A DNA stretch of 64,000 nucleotides, from NCBI RefSeq assembly GCF_030297675.1, contig NZ_AP028142.1, positions 496,001 to 560,000 on the forward strand, given 5' to 3'. This DNA is from Polynucleobacter sp. HIN11 (GTDB lineage: Bacteria > Pseudomonadota > Gammaproteobacteria > Burkholderiales > Burkholderiaceae). Shown piece by piece: positions 1 through 8,185 of this stretch (position 1 is its first letter; each line of letters opens with the position of its first letter). The position numbers and the translations under genes were made by a program. The notes under the pieces are model-generated. The model saw nothing but the letters and a program-made list of their open reading frames with translations, made no database searches and was not told the DNA's origin.

Positions 1-1
1 C

Positions 2-208
2 GAAGCTTTGGATGATCACGCTGATGATTTGGATGCTCTGGAACGTCTTGCTGCCGAAGTTGAGAAGACGCGTCATGATTCGCTGTTGGAGCTCAATCAT
101 GCGTTTGAGCAGTCAGCATATACCCAGGCGGTGGATATCCTCCGAGGTCTACTCTTTATCAATAAATTTGCCACCGAGCTCGATGATGCAATCGAGCAAC
201 TGGTCTAA
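2..208 (+). CDS. hscB: HscB co-chaperone, C-terminal fragment
   Basis: The reading frame is open at the left edge of the window and ends with TAA at 206-208, so only the last 68 or so residues are seen. The fragment is charged and helical, with acidic and leucine-rich stretches and a conserved-looking FINKFATELDDAIEQL end, as in the C-terminal helical domain of HscB, which binds the scaffold protein IscU. The J domain that would prove identity lies outside the window. The call rests on this fit and on position: hscA starts 11 bases downstream and fdx follows, which is the standard isc operon order. The internal TTG at position 8 is not a likely start. Confidence 0.85.
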   Translation, partial: EALDDHADDLDALERLAAEVEKTRHDSLLELNHAFEQSAYTQAVDILRGLLFINKFATELDDAIEQLV

Positions 209-219
209 GAGAAACGAAT

Positions 220-2082
220 ATGGCTTTATTGCAAATTGCTGAACCTGGAATGGCATTGGCGCCCCATGAGCGCAAGGTAGCAATTGGGATCGATTTGGGA
301 ACGACCAACTCCTTGGTTGCGGTCGTTCGTGACGTTTTGCCCAAAGTCTTAACAGATACTGCTGGTCAGGCTCTATTTCCCTCGGTGATTCGGTATTTGC
401 CAAATGGCAGAACGCAGGGTGGATTTGAGGCTTTGACTCACGTGATTGAGGATCCAAAAAATACGATTGTCTCGGTAAAGCGTTTCATGGGACGCGGGTT
501 AAACGATTTTTCGAGTCACGATTTCCCCTACACGTTCATCGATGAGCCAGGCATGGTTAAGTTACGAACTGCTGCAGGGGATAAAAGTCCGGTGGAGGTG
601 AGCGCAGAGATCTTGGCGCGATTACGACAGTTAGCCGAAGATTCCGTACAAGATGAAATCGTCGGCGCAGTCATCACAGTGCCAGCTTACTTTGATGATG
701 CCCAACGTCAGGCCACGAAAGACGCTGCTAAGCTTGCCGGACTCCATGTCCTGCGGCTATTAAACGAACCTACTGCAGCTGCGATTGCGTATGGCCTAGA
801 TAATGCCTCAGAGGGTATTTATGCCGTCTATGATCTTGGCGGCGGAACCTTTGATATTTCGATTCTACGAATGAGTAAGGGCGTGTTTGAAGTTTTATCC
901 ACCGGTGGAGATTCTGCCTTGGGTGGTGATGACTTTGATCGATCAGTATGTGACTGGGTTATTGATGAGGCTAAGCTGATAAGCCTTGAGCCTAAGGATC
1001 AGCGGGCGCTACTGAGCGCAGCCAAGCGCGCCAAAGAAGAGTTAAGTAATGTGACCGAGACCCCTATTGAGCTCACGCTCATGAACGGACAGTCCATTTC
1101 CCTAATTCTTACTCGCGACAAGTTCGTATTGCTTACAAAACCATTGGTGGACAAGACCATGGTTTCAGTTCGTAAAGCACTGCGTGATGCTCAACTCCAG
1201 GTGGGTGATGTGAAGGGTGTCGTGATGGTTGGTGGCGCCACTCGAATGCCGCAAGTCCAAGCAGCGGTTGGGGCATTTTTTAAGACCCAGCCCTTAAATA
1301 ACCTTGACCCTGATCAGGTGGTTGCCCTTGGTGCGGCGATGCAGGCCGATCTTCTAGCAGGCAATCAAAGTAAGAATAATGAGTGGTTACTACTTGATGT
1401 CATTCCCTTATCCCTTGGTTTGGAAACCATGGGTGGACTCGTAGAAAAAATTATTCCGCGTAATACGCCAATTCCTGTTGCCAGGGCACAAGATTTCACG
1501 ACCTTTAAAGATGGTCAGACCGGTTTATCACTTCATATTGTGCAGGGGGAGCGCGAGGTAGTGGATGCTTGCCGATCCCTGGGGCGATTTGAGCTCAAGG
1601 GTATCCCCCCGATGGTTGCTGGTGCTGCGCGTATTCGAGTGACATTCCAGGTCGACGCAGATGGACTTTTATCGGTGCATGCGATCGAGCAAAGTTCTGG
1701 AGTTCAGGCATCCATTGAAATCAAGCCATCGTATGGACTTAGTGATTCTGAGATTGCACGCATGCTACAAGATGGATTTCAGGCCGCCGGGGATGATATG
1801 CGCGCTCGTGCATTACGTGAGGAGCAGGTAGAAGCAAGGCGCTTATTAGAGGCTGTGACTGTAGCACTGCAAGAGGATGGTGATCTGCTGACCGATGTCG
1901 AGCGCGCCCTGATTCGTAAGGAAATGGCCCAGTTGCAGGCGCTTTTAGAAGTGGAAACAAGTAGTGATGTGTTGCGTAAAGCGATTGAAAAAGCCGCCAA
2001 GACTACCGATCCGTTTGCTGAAAAGCGGATGAATGCTAGTATTCAGCGCGCATTGACTGGAAAAAATGTTGCTGAAATTTAA
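220..2082 (+). CDS. hscA: Fe-S assembly chaperone HscA (Hsp70 family)
   Basis: This is a 620-residue Hsp70-type ATPase specialised for iron-sulfur cluster transfer from IscU, working with HscB in the cytoplasm. The actin-like ATPase fold is visible: phosphate-1 motif GIDLGTTNS near residues 23-31, phosphate-2 motif VYDLGGGTFDISIL near 203-216, and the adenosine motif MVGGATRMP near 333-345. A substrate-binding beta domain and a helical lid follow. The N-terminus begins with a short extension before the ATPase motif (MALLQIAEPG), typical of HscA rather than DnaK, and the length matches HscA (about 616-620) rather than DnaK (about 640). It lies between hscB and fdx, so it is expected to be co-transcribed with the isc operon. 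Confidence 0.96.
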   Translation: MALLQIAEPGMALAPHERKVAIGIDLGTTNSLVAVVRDVLPKVLTDTAGQALFPSVIRYLPNGRTQGGFEALTHVIEDPKNTIVSVKRFMGRGLNDFSSHDFPYTFIDEPGMVKLRTAAGDKSPVEVSAEILARLRQLAEDSVQDEIVGAVITVPAYFDDAQRQATKDAAKLAGLHVLRLLNEPTAAAIAYGLDNASEGIYAVYDLGGGTFDISILRMSKGVFEVLSTGGDSALGGDDFDRSVCDWVIDEAKLISLEPKDQRALLSAAKRAKEELSNVTETPIELTLMNGQSISLILTRDKFVLLTKPLVDKTMVSVRKALRDAQLQVGDVKGVVMVGGATRMPQVQAAVGAFFKTQPLNNLDPDQVVALGAAMQADLLAGNQSKNNEWLLLDVIPLSLGLETMGGLVEKIIPRNTPIPVARAQDFTTFKDGQTGLSLHIVQGEREVVDACRSLGRFELKGIPPMVAGAARIRVTFQVDADGLLSVHAIEQSSGVQASIEIKPSYGLSDSEIARMLQDGFQAAGDDMRARALREEQVEARRLLEAVTVALQEDGDLLTDVERALIRKEMAQLQALLEVETSSDVLRKAIEKAAKTTDPFAEKRMNASIQRALTGKNVAEI

Positions 2083-2090
2083 CTCTTGAG

Positions 2091-2438
2091 ATGAATGTAA
2101 TGACCCAAATTGTTGTGTTGCCACACTCTGAGTATTGCCCTGATGGCGCAGTGATTGAAGCGCAGCCAGGGACCAGTATTTGTGAGACCTTGCTTGCCAA
2201 TGATATTGAAATAGAGCATGCGTGCGATATGGTGTGCGCTTGCACCACGTGTCATGTGATAGTGCGCGAAGGCTTTGCGAGTCTCAATGAGCCTGACGAA
2301 AATGAAGAGGATATGCTTGATCGCGCTTGGGGCTTATCCCCACAATCCCGTTTATCGTGTCAGGCCATTGTGGCCAAAACGGATTTGGTGATTGAAATCC
2401 CTAAGTATTCGATCAATCATGCTAAAGAAAATCATTAG
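2091..2438 (+). CDS. fdx: ISC-type [2Fe-2S] ferredoxin
   Basis: A 115-residue adrenodoxin-type ferredoxin that supplies electrons for iron-sulfur cluster assembly. The four cluster ligands are visible as Cys45, Cys51, Cys54 (C-x5-C-x2-C in CDMVCACTTCH) and Cys90 in RLSCQ. An extra Cys49 inside the loop is also typical of Isc ferredoxins. The gene starts 8 bases after hscA, closing the hscB-hscA-fdx block. A second in-frame ATG at 2100 (MTQIVVLPH) is better placed relative to the weak GAG at 2088-2090 and may be the real start, which would remove three residues. Confidence 0.95.
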   Translation: MNVMTQIVVLPHSEYCPDGAVIEAQPGTSICETLLANDIEIEHACDMVCACTTCHVIVREGFASLNEPDENEEDMLDRAWGLSPQSRLSCQAIVAKTDLVIEIPKYSINHAKENH

Positions 2439-2449
2439 TCCCAAATTCC

Positions 2450-2797
2450 ATGTTAGGTCGGATTCGCCAAAAGCAAATTGATTCAATTGAGGCGGCATCA
2501 GCAACTCCTAATCCTATTATTTGCCCTATTTGCGAGCGTGAGATTCCTCCCGCTCAAATGGATGCACATCATTTAATCCCACGCTCTAAGGGTGGCAGGG
2601 AAACGCAGTATTTGCATCGGATTTGCCATCGTCAGATACACGCTTTATTTACTGAGACAGAGTTGGCGAGGCGCCTAAACTCTGCGGATGCTATTCGCCA
2701 ACATCCGCAGATGCAACGCTTTATTGAGTGGGTTAAAAATAAGCCAGACGGCTTTTACGAGCGGGTAGCTAAAAGTTCCCGCTTAAAAGAACAGTAA
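2450..2797 (+). CDS. Small HNH nuclease-fold protein
   Basis: A 115-residue protein built almost entirely of one HNH (beta-beta-alpha metal) domain. A zinc knuckle Cys25-x2-Cys28 (CPIC) pairs with Cys59-His60, and the catalytic block AHHLIPRSKGG holds His40-His41 and the Asn/Gly turn. ICHRQIH (residues 58-64) supplies the last metal ligands. The C-terminal half is helical and basic. No other domain, signal peptide or membrane segment is seen. It begins 11 bases after fdx and ends only 2 bases from the convergent lysS stop, so it may be read with the isc operon. Similar stand-alone HNH proteins exist in many bacteria without a known role. Whether this one cuts DNA is not known, and no toxin, phage or restriction partner is nearby. 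Confidence 0.8.
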   Translation: MLGRIRQKQIDSIEAASATPNPIICPICEREIPPAQMDAHHLIPRSKGGRETQYLHRICHRQIHALFTETELARRLNSADAIRQHPQMQRFIEWVKNKPDGFYERVAKSSRLKEQ

Positions 2798-2799
2798 GT

Positions 2800-4344
2800 T
2801 TATTCATCTTCCCGGCGCAAATGGGGAAACAAGATCACATCACGAATATTTGGTACGTCGGTGAGCAGCATCACCAACCGATCGATGCCAATTCCACAGC
2901 CTCCCGTGGGAGGCATTCCATATTCAAGCGCCCGAATGAAGTCGTGGTCATAATACATGGCCTCTTCATCACCAGCATCCTTTTGTGCCACTTGTTTTCG
3001 AAAGCGCTCAGCCTGATCCTCGGCATCATTGAGCTCCGAGAATCCATTTGCAATCTCACGACCTGTAATAAAAAGCTCAAAACGCTCGGTTACTCCTTTA
3101 CGAGTATCGGACTCACGCGCCAAGGGACTCACTTCGATAGGATAGTCAATAATGTACGTAGGATCCCAAAGATGCTCTTCGGCAACCAGTTCAAATAAGG
3201 CGAGCTGCAAGGCGCCCAAGCCCGCATTTTTTAGAGGCGGAGCATTCAGGTCTTCACCGCCTTTCTGAAGCTCCCCGCGAATAAATTCAGGATTCTCTAG
3301 TTGAGTAGCGCTATAGGATTTTTTCGAGAGGGGGCTGTACTTTAAGATGGCCTCGGTAATAGTCAGACGGTCAAAGGGTTTGGCAAGATCTAGTGGGCGA
3401 CCTTGGTGGGTAAGGGTTGCAGTCCCCTGGGCATCGATGGCTGCGCTGCGAATGAGGTTCTCTGTGAAATCCATGAGCCACCGATAGTCGGTATAGGCTG
3501 CATAAAACTCCATCATGGTGAACTCGGGGTTATGTCGGGGGCTTACACCTTCATTGCGAAAATTACGATTAATCTCAAAAACGCGTTCAAAACCACCCAC
3601 GATTAAGCGCTTTAGATACAACTCTGGAGCGATACGCAAAAACATTTGCATATCAAGCGCGTTATGGTGGGTAATAAATGGTTTGGCTGCAGCGCCACCT
3701 GGAATCGGATGGAGCATGGGCGTCTCGACTTCCATGAACTGTGCGTCAGTCATATGACGACGTAGCGAAGTAATCACTTTGCTGCGCGCCAAGAACGTAT
3801 TTCGGCTCTCTGAATTTACAATCAGATCCACATAGCGTTGCCGATACTTCAATTCTTGATCGGCCAGCCCGTGAAATTTATCAGGCAGAGGCCGCAAGGA
3901 CTTGCTTAAAAGCCTTAGAGTCGAACACTCAATCGATAATTCACCCTTGTTGGTTTTAAATAAGTAGCCTTCGGCAGCAATAATGTCGCCAAGATCCCAA
4001 TGCTTAAATGCTGCATGAACATCACTGCCTGTGACATCATCGCTGATATAAAACTGAATTTGACCACTACGATCTTGAATGGTCGCAAAGCTGGCTTTAC
4101 CCATCACTCGCTTTAGAACCATCCGACCAGCAACTTTCACAAGAATACGCTTGCTAGCTAATTCTTCTTTATTAAAGGAGTCGTAATGCTGATGTAGATC
4201 AGCTGCTAAGTGGGTTGGTACAAAATCATTGGGGTATGCAATGCCTGCTTGACGCAATTTTGCTAACTTTTCACGCCGCTCGGCAATGATGTGATTTTCA
4301 TCCTGCGCAGGAATCGGTGGGTCTTGTTGGTCTAAGTTACTCAT
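2800..4344 (-). CDS. lysS: Lysyl-tRNA synthetase, class II
   Basis: A 514-residue class II synthetase that charges tRNA-Lys in the cytoplasm. An N-terminal OB-fold anticodon-binding domain (about residues 60-170, KVAGRMVLKRVMGKASFATI) is followed by the class II catalytic core. Motif 2 appears as FRNEGVSPRHNPEFTMMEFY and motif 3 as the GCGIGIDRLVML segment near the C-terminus. The length fits bacterial LysS (about 500-510). It starts 9 bases after the prfB stop codon, and prfB-lysS is a widely conserved pair also found in E. coli, so the two are probably co-transcribed. Its 3-prime end faces the HNH gene with only 2 bases between the stops. Confidence 0.97.
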   Translation of the reverse strand: MSNLDQQDPPIPAQDENHIIAERREKLAKLRQAGIAYPNDFVPTHLAADLHQHYDSFNKEELASKRILVKVAGRMVLKRVMGKASFATIQDRSGQIQFYISDDVTGSDVHAAFKHWDLGDIIAAEGYLFKTNKGELSIECSTLRLLSKSLRPLPDKFHGLADQELKYRQRYVDLIVNSESRNTFLARSKVITSLRRHMTDAQFMEVETPMLHPIPGGAAAKPFITHHNALDMQMFLRIAPELYLKRLIVGGFERVFEINRNFRNEGVSPRHNPEFTMMEFYAAYTDYRWLMDFTENLIRSAAIDAQGTATLTHQGRPLDLAKPFDRLTITEAILKYSPLSKKSYSATQLENPEFIRGELQKGGEDLNAPPLKNAGLGALQLALFELVAEEHLWDPTYIIDYPIEVSPLARESDTRKGVTERFELFITGREIANGFSELNDAEDQAERFRKQVAQKDAGDEEAMYYDHDFIRALEYGMPPTGGCGIGIDRLVMLLTDVPNIRDVILFPHLRREDE

Positions 4345-4353
4345 AGCAGAATC

Positions 4354-5458
4354 TTACACGCCCTGTTTAAGGCTAGCCTCAATAAATGCGTCAAGATCAC
4401 CATCCAAGACTTTCTGGGTATTCGAGATCTCAACATTGGTTCGTAAATCTTTAATGCGACTTTGATCAAGTACGTAAGAGCGGATTTGATGGCCCCAACC
4501 AACATCGGTTTTGCTGGCCTCTAACTTGTCTTGTTCGGCACGTCGTTTACGCATCTCATGTTCGTAAAGGCGTGATTTGAGCATGCTCATTGCCTCAGCT
4601 CGGTTGCGATGCTGGCTGCGATCGTTTTGACACTGCACCACAATGCCCGTTGGAATATGAGTAAGGCGAACCGCAGAGTCAGTCTTGTTAATATGTTGAC
4701 CGCCAGCGCCAGAAGCGCGATAGGTGTCAGTGCGGATATCCGCAGGATTGATCTCAATTTCGATCGAGTCATCAATCTCAGGGTAGACATAAATACTGGC
4801 AAATGAGGTATGGCGACCGCCTGAGGAGTCGAACGGTGATTTACGGACTAAGCGGTGCACACCTGTTTCGGAGCGGAGGTGACCATAGGCATATTCACCA
4901 TCCACCTTGATCGTGGCACTTTTGATACCAGCGACATCACCGTCAGATTCTTCCAAAATCTCCGTTTTGTAGCCTTTGCGCTCGCAGTATTTCAGGTATT
5001 GGCGATACAGCATACTGGCCCAATCACAAGCTTCGGTACCTCCAGCCCCCGCCTGAATGTCAATAAAGCAATTGCAAGGATCCATTTCATTATGAAACAT
5101 CCGTCTAAATTCAAGATCAGCAATAATTTTTTCGTAAGTACCTGCATCTACTTCAAGAGAGAGCAGAGTATCCAAATCGTTTTCGGCGCGAGCGAGATCC
5201 ATCAGCTCCATGCTGCTAATAATGTTTTGCTGTAAATCAGTTAGGGTACTCACTACGCCTTCGAGTAATTTTTTTTCTTTCCCAAAGGCTTGTGCTTGTT
5301 TTGGATCATCCCAAATTTTAGGATCCTCCAAAATACGATTGACTTCAACTAGGCGGTTTGATTTAGCATCAAAGTCAAAGATACCCCCGAAGGGCTTGCT
5401 CGCGAGCGAGGAGATCTTTGAAGGCGTTGGTAATTTGATTGAGTTGTTCGGCTTCCAT
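4354..5458 (-). CDS. prfB: Peptide chain release factor 2 (programmed frameshift)
   Basis: RF2 terminates translation at UGA and UAA. Read continuously, the frame gives only a 325-residue protein lacking its N-terminus. The true start is the ATG at 5458-5456 (MEAEQLNQITNAF). That frame runs 27 codons to a TGA at 5377-5375; slipping +1 at CTT-TGA (skip base 5377) joins DFDAKSNRLVEVN and the rest, giving 367 residues, close to the E. coli length of 365. The SPF anticodon-mimic tripeptide (RKSPFDSSGGRHTSF) and the catalytic GGQ loop (SGAGGQHINKTDS) are intact, with Ala rather than the Thr of E. coli K-12 two residues before the GAGGQ. It follows recJ by 23 bases and precedes lysS by 9. Confidence 0.95.
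5374..5390 (-). other. prfB: prfB +1 programmed frameshift site
   Basis: On the minus strand the sequence CGGGGGTATCTTTGAC ends 27 codons into prfB. It matches the classic RF2 autoregulatory cassette: a Shine-Dalgarno-like GGGGG, then the slippery codon CTT followed by an in-frame TGA and a C. When RF2 is scarce, slow termination at this TGA lets the ribosome slip +1 and make full-length RF2. The downstream frame (GAC TTT GAT GCT) continues to the conserved body of the protein, so slippage is required. Confidence 0.93.
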
Positions 5459-5481
5459 GAACGAATTATACGGGTAAGCGC

Positions 5482-7224
5482 CTAGTGGTGTTGGTCGTCG
5501 ATGGCCTCAATGATCAGTTGGATGCGTGCCTCTTCGCGAAAACGATCACTCACTAGACGAAATGCCAAAAATGCGAGCTGCGGTAGTGTTTGGGTGCGAT
5601 TAAACCAAACTGCTGATACGAGGGGTGTATCACTTTCGCTCTGCACAATTGGGCGAAGTAAAAGACGCAAATGTTTATCTTTCATCAGTGATTGTTGCAG
5701 TACCTCAAATTCACCATAAAAGAGCGGTTGTGGAAAACCTTGTCCCCAGATCTCTTGCATTAAGCGGTCAGCAATTTCAACGGTAAATTGATCTGGACTC
5801 AAGGAGCCATCATGGGTGCAATGCCTTTGCAAAATTTCATCATTGAGCAGGCTTGCGCTGATCTCTCGAAAGTAATTCTCAAAGTCATTAAAGTCGGATT
5901 GGCGAATCGTTAGGCCTGCAGCCATGGCATGGCCGCCAAACTTCAAAATGAGCCCAGGGTATTTTTTAGACACCAAGTCGAGCGCATCACGCAGATGAAA
6001 GCCCTGAATCGATCGACCAGAGCCGCGTAGCAATCGAGTGCCCGAGTCATCATCGGCAGGTGCAAAAACAATCGTTGGGCGATTAAAGCGATCCTTCAGT
6101 CGCGAGGCGACAATGCCCACCACGCCTTGATGCCAATCAGGATGCCATAAGCAAAGTGCAGGTTGTTCATTAACTGATAGGTTTGCAAGGTTCGCGAGCG
6201 CGGATTCTTGCATACCAGACTCGATCACACGCCGCTCTCGATTAATGCGATCAAGCTCTTGTGCCAGGGATCTTGCGCGGACCTCATCATCACATAGGAG
6301 CAATTGAATTCCTAAGCTCATATCAGCTAAGCGACCAGCAGCATTTAAGCGAGGCCCAATGGCAAATCCCAGATCAAAGGGGCTGGCAGCTCTGGGATCT
6401 CGTCCAGCCACCTCAAATAAGGCTAGCAATCCTGCCGGAGCGAGACCCTGACGTATTTTTCGGAGACCTTGTGAGACCAAAATGCGGTTATTGCGATCGA
6501 GTTGGGCAACGTCTGCCACCGTGCCAAGCGCCACTAAACTAAATAGTTGCTCTAGTTTTGGCTGGGTCTCGACAGTAAATACACCTCGCTCTCGTAAAAG
6601 GGCTCGTAGGGCAATCAAAATGTAGAACATCACACCAACGCCCGCCAGTGCCTTGCTGGAAAATGGACATCCTGGCTGATTAGGATTGACTATTGTGAGT
6701 GCGTTTGGAAGTTCCTCGCCGGGTAGATGATGATCAGTCACCAGAACATCGATGCCGTGTGTCTTGGCATAGTCAATTCCTTGATGGCTAGCAATTCCGT
6801 TATCAACCGTAATTAAGAGCGATGGTCTTGGATTAAGTTCAAGCGCCATATTAACCACCTCAGGGGTTAGCCCATATCCCATAGTAAAGCGATTGGGAAC
6901 CAAGTAACCCAATTGCTCGTCAGATGCCCCTAGCATGCGTAATCCTCGCAGGCCAACAGCGCAGGCGGTTGCGCCATCACAGTCGTAATCAGCGACGATC
7001 ACCATCGATCGTTTTGAGGCTATTGCATCTGCTAATAATCTCGCGGCTGTCTCGCATTCCTTCAGTGATGAGGGTGGCAGCAAATACTTTGCCTCAAGAC
7101 TTAAGTCTGAATAATCATGTATGCCTCGAGAGGCATACAGGCGAGCAAAAAGTGGATCTAGACCACGTCCTTCTAAATGTTCAACAACTTGATTGGGGTA
7201 AGCGCGTTGGCTAAAAATACTCAT
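5482..7224 (-). CDS. recJ: Single-strand-specific 5-prime to 3-prime exonuclease RecJ
   Basis: A 580-residue DHH-family exonuclease used in recombinational repair and mismatch repair. Motif I is VADYDCDGATA with Asp79, Asp81 and Asp83; the DHH motif is TDHHLPGEEL with Asp164-His165-His166; VDNGIASH lies between them. The DHHA1 motif GGHAMAAGLTI appears in the C-terminal half, followed by the OB-fold region. The length matches the family (about 575). Its ATG overlaps the stop of the upstream RpfE-like gene by four bases (ATGA), so the two are translationally coupled, and prfB starts 23 bases downstream. Confidence 0.96.
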   Translation of the reverse strand: MSIFSQRAYPNQVVEHLEGRGLDPLFARLYASRGIHDYSDLSLEAKYLLPPSSLKECETAARLLADAIASKRSMVIVADYDCDGATACAVGLRGLRMLGASDEQLGYLVPNRFTMGYGLTPEVVNMALELNPRPSLLITVDNGIASHQGIDYAKTHGIDVLVTDHHLPGEELPNALTIVNPNQPGCPFSSKALAGVGVMFYILIALRALLRERGVFTVETQPKLEQLFSLVALGTVADVAQLDRNNRILVSQGLRKIRQGLAPAGLLALFEVAGRDPRAASPFDLGFAIGPRLNAAGRLADMSLGIQLLLCDDEVRARSLAQELDRINRERRVIESGMQESALANLANLSVNEQPALCLWHPDWHQGVVGIVASRLKDRFNRPTIVFAPADDDSGTRLLRGSGRSIQGFHLRDALDLVSKKYPGLILKFGGHAMAAGLTIRQSDFNDFENYFREISASLLNDEILQRHCTHDGSLSPDQFTVEIADRLMQEIWGQGFPQPLFYGEFEVLQQSLMKDKHLRLLLRPIVQSESDTPLVSAVWFNRTQTLPQLAFLAFRLVSDRFREEARIQLIIEAIDDQHH

Positions 7225-8123
7225 ACCTGCAATTCTTCCCAGGTCGGCGGTTGATTTTTATGCCAAAACTTCCATACAGGGCCCCGATAGTCTTTGGCTC
7301 GAAGGGTGCGCTTGCGAATGCCTTGCGGAAAATCAATTAGCGTGATTTCTAGGTCAAGTTCGAGCATCGCTTGTCTTAGTCTTGGCCATTGCTTATCAAT
7401 ATCCTTTAACCAAACAAAGGTATTGCTTGGTTGTTGTTCCCACTGAACAGTTTGGGATCTCAGAAGAGGGATGCCAAGCTGTGCAGCAATCGATGTCATC
7501 CAGGGATGATCACTAATAATTTGCGTAGCATTAGTTAATTCAGGGGAATAAGTAATATCGGTTGCTTTACCAATCCCATAGATCCAAACTGAATTAATTC
7601 GGGGTAATCCTTGCGCCTCTCGTGCCTCATTAATGGGGTGAATATGCCAGCGCATTTGTATTTCGTTCTGAATCCTGCGCCAACGTTTGGCTAAACCTGA
7701 CACAACGGTATCTTTTGGAAGCCACCAATCGATATTACGGCCTGTGGCTTGTGTCACGCTATGGGTGTAGAGTGATTGATACGCGTTTGCAGCATAAACC
7801 CAAGCATTTGGACCACGCGAGATTGGAATAATTTCCTCTTCACCGAAGATGGTGTTTGCCTCCTCCATCAAGATCATGATTTCATCGGGGGGTATGGATA
7901 ACTCCGATAATGGGAGTAGAACAAGATGGTCGCGCGTCGCGTGTAAATGAACCGGTTCAATACATAGCTGAACTTGATTGCTCGGATTTGTATGCAGGAC
8001 ACTACCAAGCGCAAAGGAGTCGCCGATCAGATAGCGTTCATGCGGTAAGGCTTTAGGTGCGTACGCAACATCGTGGTTGAGCTGATCCTCGCCGGATAGA
8101 AGAATGCTAATTTGTTGACTCAT
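7221..8123 (-). CDS. Conserved RpfE-like protein of unknown function
   Basis: A roughly 300-residue soluble protein. I chose the ATG at 8123 (MSQQISILLSG) because an AGG lies 6 bases upstream; the longer frame would need a TTG at 8144. There is no signal peptide or membrane segment. It has many tryptophans and a WIYGIGKATDI segment in the middle resembling the GxG-type core of proteins annotated as regulatory protein RpfE or as distant relatives of cofactor-independent phosphoglycerate mutase. From memory, in Xanthomonas rpfE lies beside recJ in the same neighbourhood as prfB and lysS, and the same arrangement here supports the family call. The stop overlaps the recJ start (ATGA). The biochemical function is unknown to me, and phosphoglycerate mutase activity should not be assumed. 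Confidence 0.6.
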   Translation of the reverse strand: MSQQISILLSGEDQLNHDVAYAPKALPHERYLIGDSFALGSVLHTNPSNQVQLCIEPVHLHATRDHLVLLPLSELSIPPDEIMILMEEANTIFGEEEIIPISRGPNAWVYAANAYQSLYTHSVTQATGRNIDWWLPKDTVVSGLAKRWRRIQNEIQMRWHIHPINEAREAQGLPRINSVWIYGIGKATDITYSPELTNATQIISDHPWMTSIAAQLGIPLLRSQTVQWEQQPSNTFVWLKDIDKQWPRLRQAMLELDLEITLIDFPQGIRKRTLRAKDYRGPVWKFWHKNQPPTWEELQV

Positions 8124-8185
8124 GACCCTAATTTTAGGTGGCAATTACTCAATTTGCTTAGTGGGTGGTGCCAATTGCTTAAACT

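Noticed and set aside
2821..3198. 125-codon open frame opposite lysS
   Set aside because: It lies wholly inside lysS on the other strand and shows no domain, signal peptide or ribosome-binding site; a shadow frame.
5331..5458. prfB as a truncated pseudogene or sequencing frameshift
   Set aside because: The break falls exactly at the conserved CTT-TGA-C programmed site with a G-rich element upstream, and both flanking parts match RF2.
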